A stretch of 64,000 bases of DNA from Luscinia megarhynchos. Lineage: Eukaryota; Chordata; Aves; Passeriformes; Turdidae. A program made the position numbers and the translations under genes. Location: NCBI GenBank assembly GCA_034336665.1, contig CM067592.1:55294473-55358472 (forward strand). The letters run 5' to 3'. Below the pieces are notes generated by a model, which saw only the letters and a program-made list of their open reading frames with translations, did not search any database and was not told where the DNA came from. Within the stretch, counting starts at the first letter, position 1; the number at the start of each line of letters is the position of its first letter. Shown here piece by piece: positions 61,854 through 64,000 of this stretch.

Positions 61854-62043
61854 GTATCCTGAGCTAGCAACTGTGTGCAGAAATCCCAATACTCTAATTT
61901 TGTATCCTGGAGCTGAAGCAACCGATTTGGAAGAAGTTGCAGTGATGTCTTCTAGTCCCTCTGCTATGATCATCATTGATGGAACATGGAGTCAGGCTAA
62001 AGATATATTTTACAAAAATGGTCTCTTCCGCCTTCCCAGGCAG
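61854..62043 (+). CDS. DTWD2: DTWD2 exon 4 (DTW signature)
   Basis: The 190-nt exon follows GCATTGAAG; its first base completes Arg107. It encodes residues 108-170, from YPELATVC through LILYPGAEA to the catalytic signature [12 protein letters not shown] and RLPRQ. The DGTW at 149-152 is the DxTW motif of the TDD family, part of the S-adenosylmethionine-binding SPOUT-like core. The donor is CAG/GTGAGT (GT at 62044), phase 0. All four exons join without a stop and the key motifs are intact, so this looks like a functional gene. The C-terminal exons are not in the window; intron 4 continues past 64000. Confidence 0.97.
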
Positions 62044-64000
62044 GTGAGTTATAAATTGTAAAATAAAAATTCTAAATTTTTCTAAATTTGATCAGTCAGA
62101 AGGGAGTGGTTTTCTGAGCATGTAACCAGCTAACAAGAGAAAGATGGCTTGAGCAATTACTTAAGCAATTTCTGAGATTGTAAAAATGATGATTGTAAAT
62201 ATCAAAGGTTTCCGCTTTCTCTGTTGAAATTTGTTTTTTGTTTGATTTTAAGTTAGTGGGTGTACTTCAGAGTGAATAATTGTTTTGCAAAATTGAAAAC
62301 TAATTTGTGTAGAAAATTTTAATGTCTTATTTCAGATGTTAAAATAAATAGATTGAAATAAGCACTTCTTGATTAAAACAAGCATTTATTTTCCCCTGCA
62401 TAAGTATTTTACATTGCAGAAAATTAGCCTCTTAGGAAAGGGTCACATTCTTCTCATGTGTGGTCTCCACAGTATTAAAAACTTCTTAGGTAATATGTGA
62501 TAAATACTGTCCATTTAATTGTATTAACAATATTTTTTTGTCTATCTCCTAAGTATTTTCATCAGACTATGTTTGTCTACATTTAATTTTTGGACAAATC
62601 TGCCATTTTTATTAAGAGACATTATCAAAGGCGTATTTTAGAAAAAGTATTAATACAAAGAGTTTTACTAATGGGAAAAATAATTCTCTTCATCATTGAA
62701 TCATAATAATATTCCTGAGGCTGTTAAAATGTTTATTTTATTAAAATAATGGACAGCAAACATATGGACCATTTTACATAAAAGTAATGCTTTTAAAATT
62801 ATTAAATTCTCCCTAAGGCAAATTGGAACTGTTAAAGACTTCAAAATGATAGGACAAGTAAAAATAATGTAAATAACTCAGTTATTTTACTCAGAACGAA
62901 TAAAAATAAGTAAAAAACTCTTGGAAAATTGAGCAGTAGTATTGATTATGATACATTAAATCTCATGTAATAAAATTAATAAATATATAAGTAATTATTG
63001 TATATTTTAAAAAAAATCCATAATACCCAGTAAAACATCAGCAGACAAAAGGAATATAAAAATCATTCTTAGATTTGGTTCTTTGTGCATACTTGAATTC
63101 TATATTTCATTGATTGCAGTCTTAAAGAGATGCAGTTATTAGTCAACAATCTACTCCTCATCTGGTCCTTTTTTTCCAGGAAAGTTATATTCTACCATCC
63201 CCACCCTTCTTTTTTATTGTAATTGTGTTGATGTTCTTGTTTTAAAGGGTTTCAGTTCTTAGAGTAAATGGATAATACAGTGATTCTTGAAGTATTAAGT
63301 TAATAAAAGTATTAATTTTTTCTTAAACTATAGTAGTTGGTTTCTCCATCTGGTAAATATACCAGAGCTAAAATCAGTATTTGGTTTGATTTTTATTTTA
63401 TATGCTACTTGTTGCTTTTGGTTATTAATATCACATGGGCATGTTACAATGACATTGTTGGAGTTCCCAAATGCAAAATTAGCTTCCTGTGGGAAAAAAT
63501 GTTTTCCCGTGTTGAAGTGTGACCTGGCTGATTCAGTCTCTTAGACCAAGTTTAAAGGTTACATTTAGTGATTTGACTGTTATTTTAGCTTTTTTTGTGA
63601 TGTGATGAGTTGTGCTGTGCTAAGTCCGAACTTGTGCTGTAGCTGCAAGCAGTCACCTGTGAGACAGGTGAGGTTCAGTGAAGGCAGCAGCTGAGTGTGC
63701 AGCAGTGCAGAAGCTGTGTTGGAGCGCTGTGTGCACACCTGCATGTTTCACTAAATTTGGTTATTTTGTCTTGAAATGGGCTTGAGGCACCTGTGCAACC
63801 CCCTAGAACTTCCAAGTGGTTAAAATTTACTGTAATATGGTAGAAAGTTATTCTAAAACTGTCTGCAAATAAACACCAACATTGCTGAGGACTAAACTTT
63901 GTTCACCCTGTGACAGTTTTCTATTTCATCTTTCTCGCTGAGCTAGACATCATGGACAGCACTGTAGATTTTTTCTGGCTTTTTACTATTTCTACATAAT
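62044..64000. other. DTWD2 intron 4 (partial): no gene seen
   Basis: At least 1.96 kb of very AT-rich intron, most extreme at 62250-63060. I searched by eye for the next DTWD2 exon (conserved segment after the PRQ/PKQ boundary) and found none, so it lies beyond the edge. Confidence 0.5.

Overview
This window is from a vertebrate nuclear genome, almost certainly a bird. The evidence is GT-AG split exons, two CpG islands in an AT-rich background, and a repeat load dominated by CR1 LINE fragments plus LTRs of avian ERV type. One CR1 tail at about 49.13 kb ends in the typical ATTCTGTG/ATTCTATG octamers. The two genes seen, DMXL1 and DTWD2, are also divergent neighbours on human 5q23. That block is on chromosome Z in chicken, so a Z location is a reasonable inference, but it is not shown by the sequence.

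Layout. 1-790: CpG island with the first coding exon of DMXL1 on the minus strand (25-111); the rest of DMXL1 lies off the left end. 790-22850: AT-rich intergenic DNA with CR1 pieces, T/G-rich simple sequence and one unexplained 167-codon minus-strand ORF (4611-5114). 22850-23900: second CpG island, with a 340-bp GGTCCC-type minisatellite (22971-23310), a compact promoter (23400-23572) and DTWD2 exon 1 (23573-23706). 23707-64000: DTWD2 on the plus strand, with exon 2 (48093-48183), exon 3 (53923-54017) and exon 4 (61854-62043). The 3' exons lie beyond the right edge. The introns hold CR1 copies, three avian LTRs (29765-30546, 48275-48833, 51345-51815) and poly-T tracts.

The genes. DTWD2 is a tRNA uridine aminocarboxypropyltransferase of the TDD/SPOUT group. 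The four exons join in frame to 170 residues and include a Cys cluster (C41, C44, C51, C53) and the DGTW signature (149-152). DMXL1 is a large WD40 protein of the rabconnectin-3 family, involved in V-ATPase assembly. The two genes diverge from CpG-island promoters about 23.5 kb apart and have no obvious functional link.

I found no clear novel system. The points most worth a second look are the G-quadruplex-capable minisatellite beside the DTWD2 promoter, an overlapping upstream ORF on DTWD2, an antisense LTR 91 bp from the exon 2 donor, sense LTRs with AATAAA signals in DTWD2 introns, the unexplained 167-codon ORF and a strand-biased set of poly-T tracts. Most long ORFs here are artefacts of the minisatellite or of transposons.
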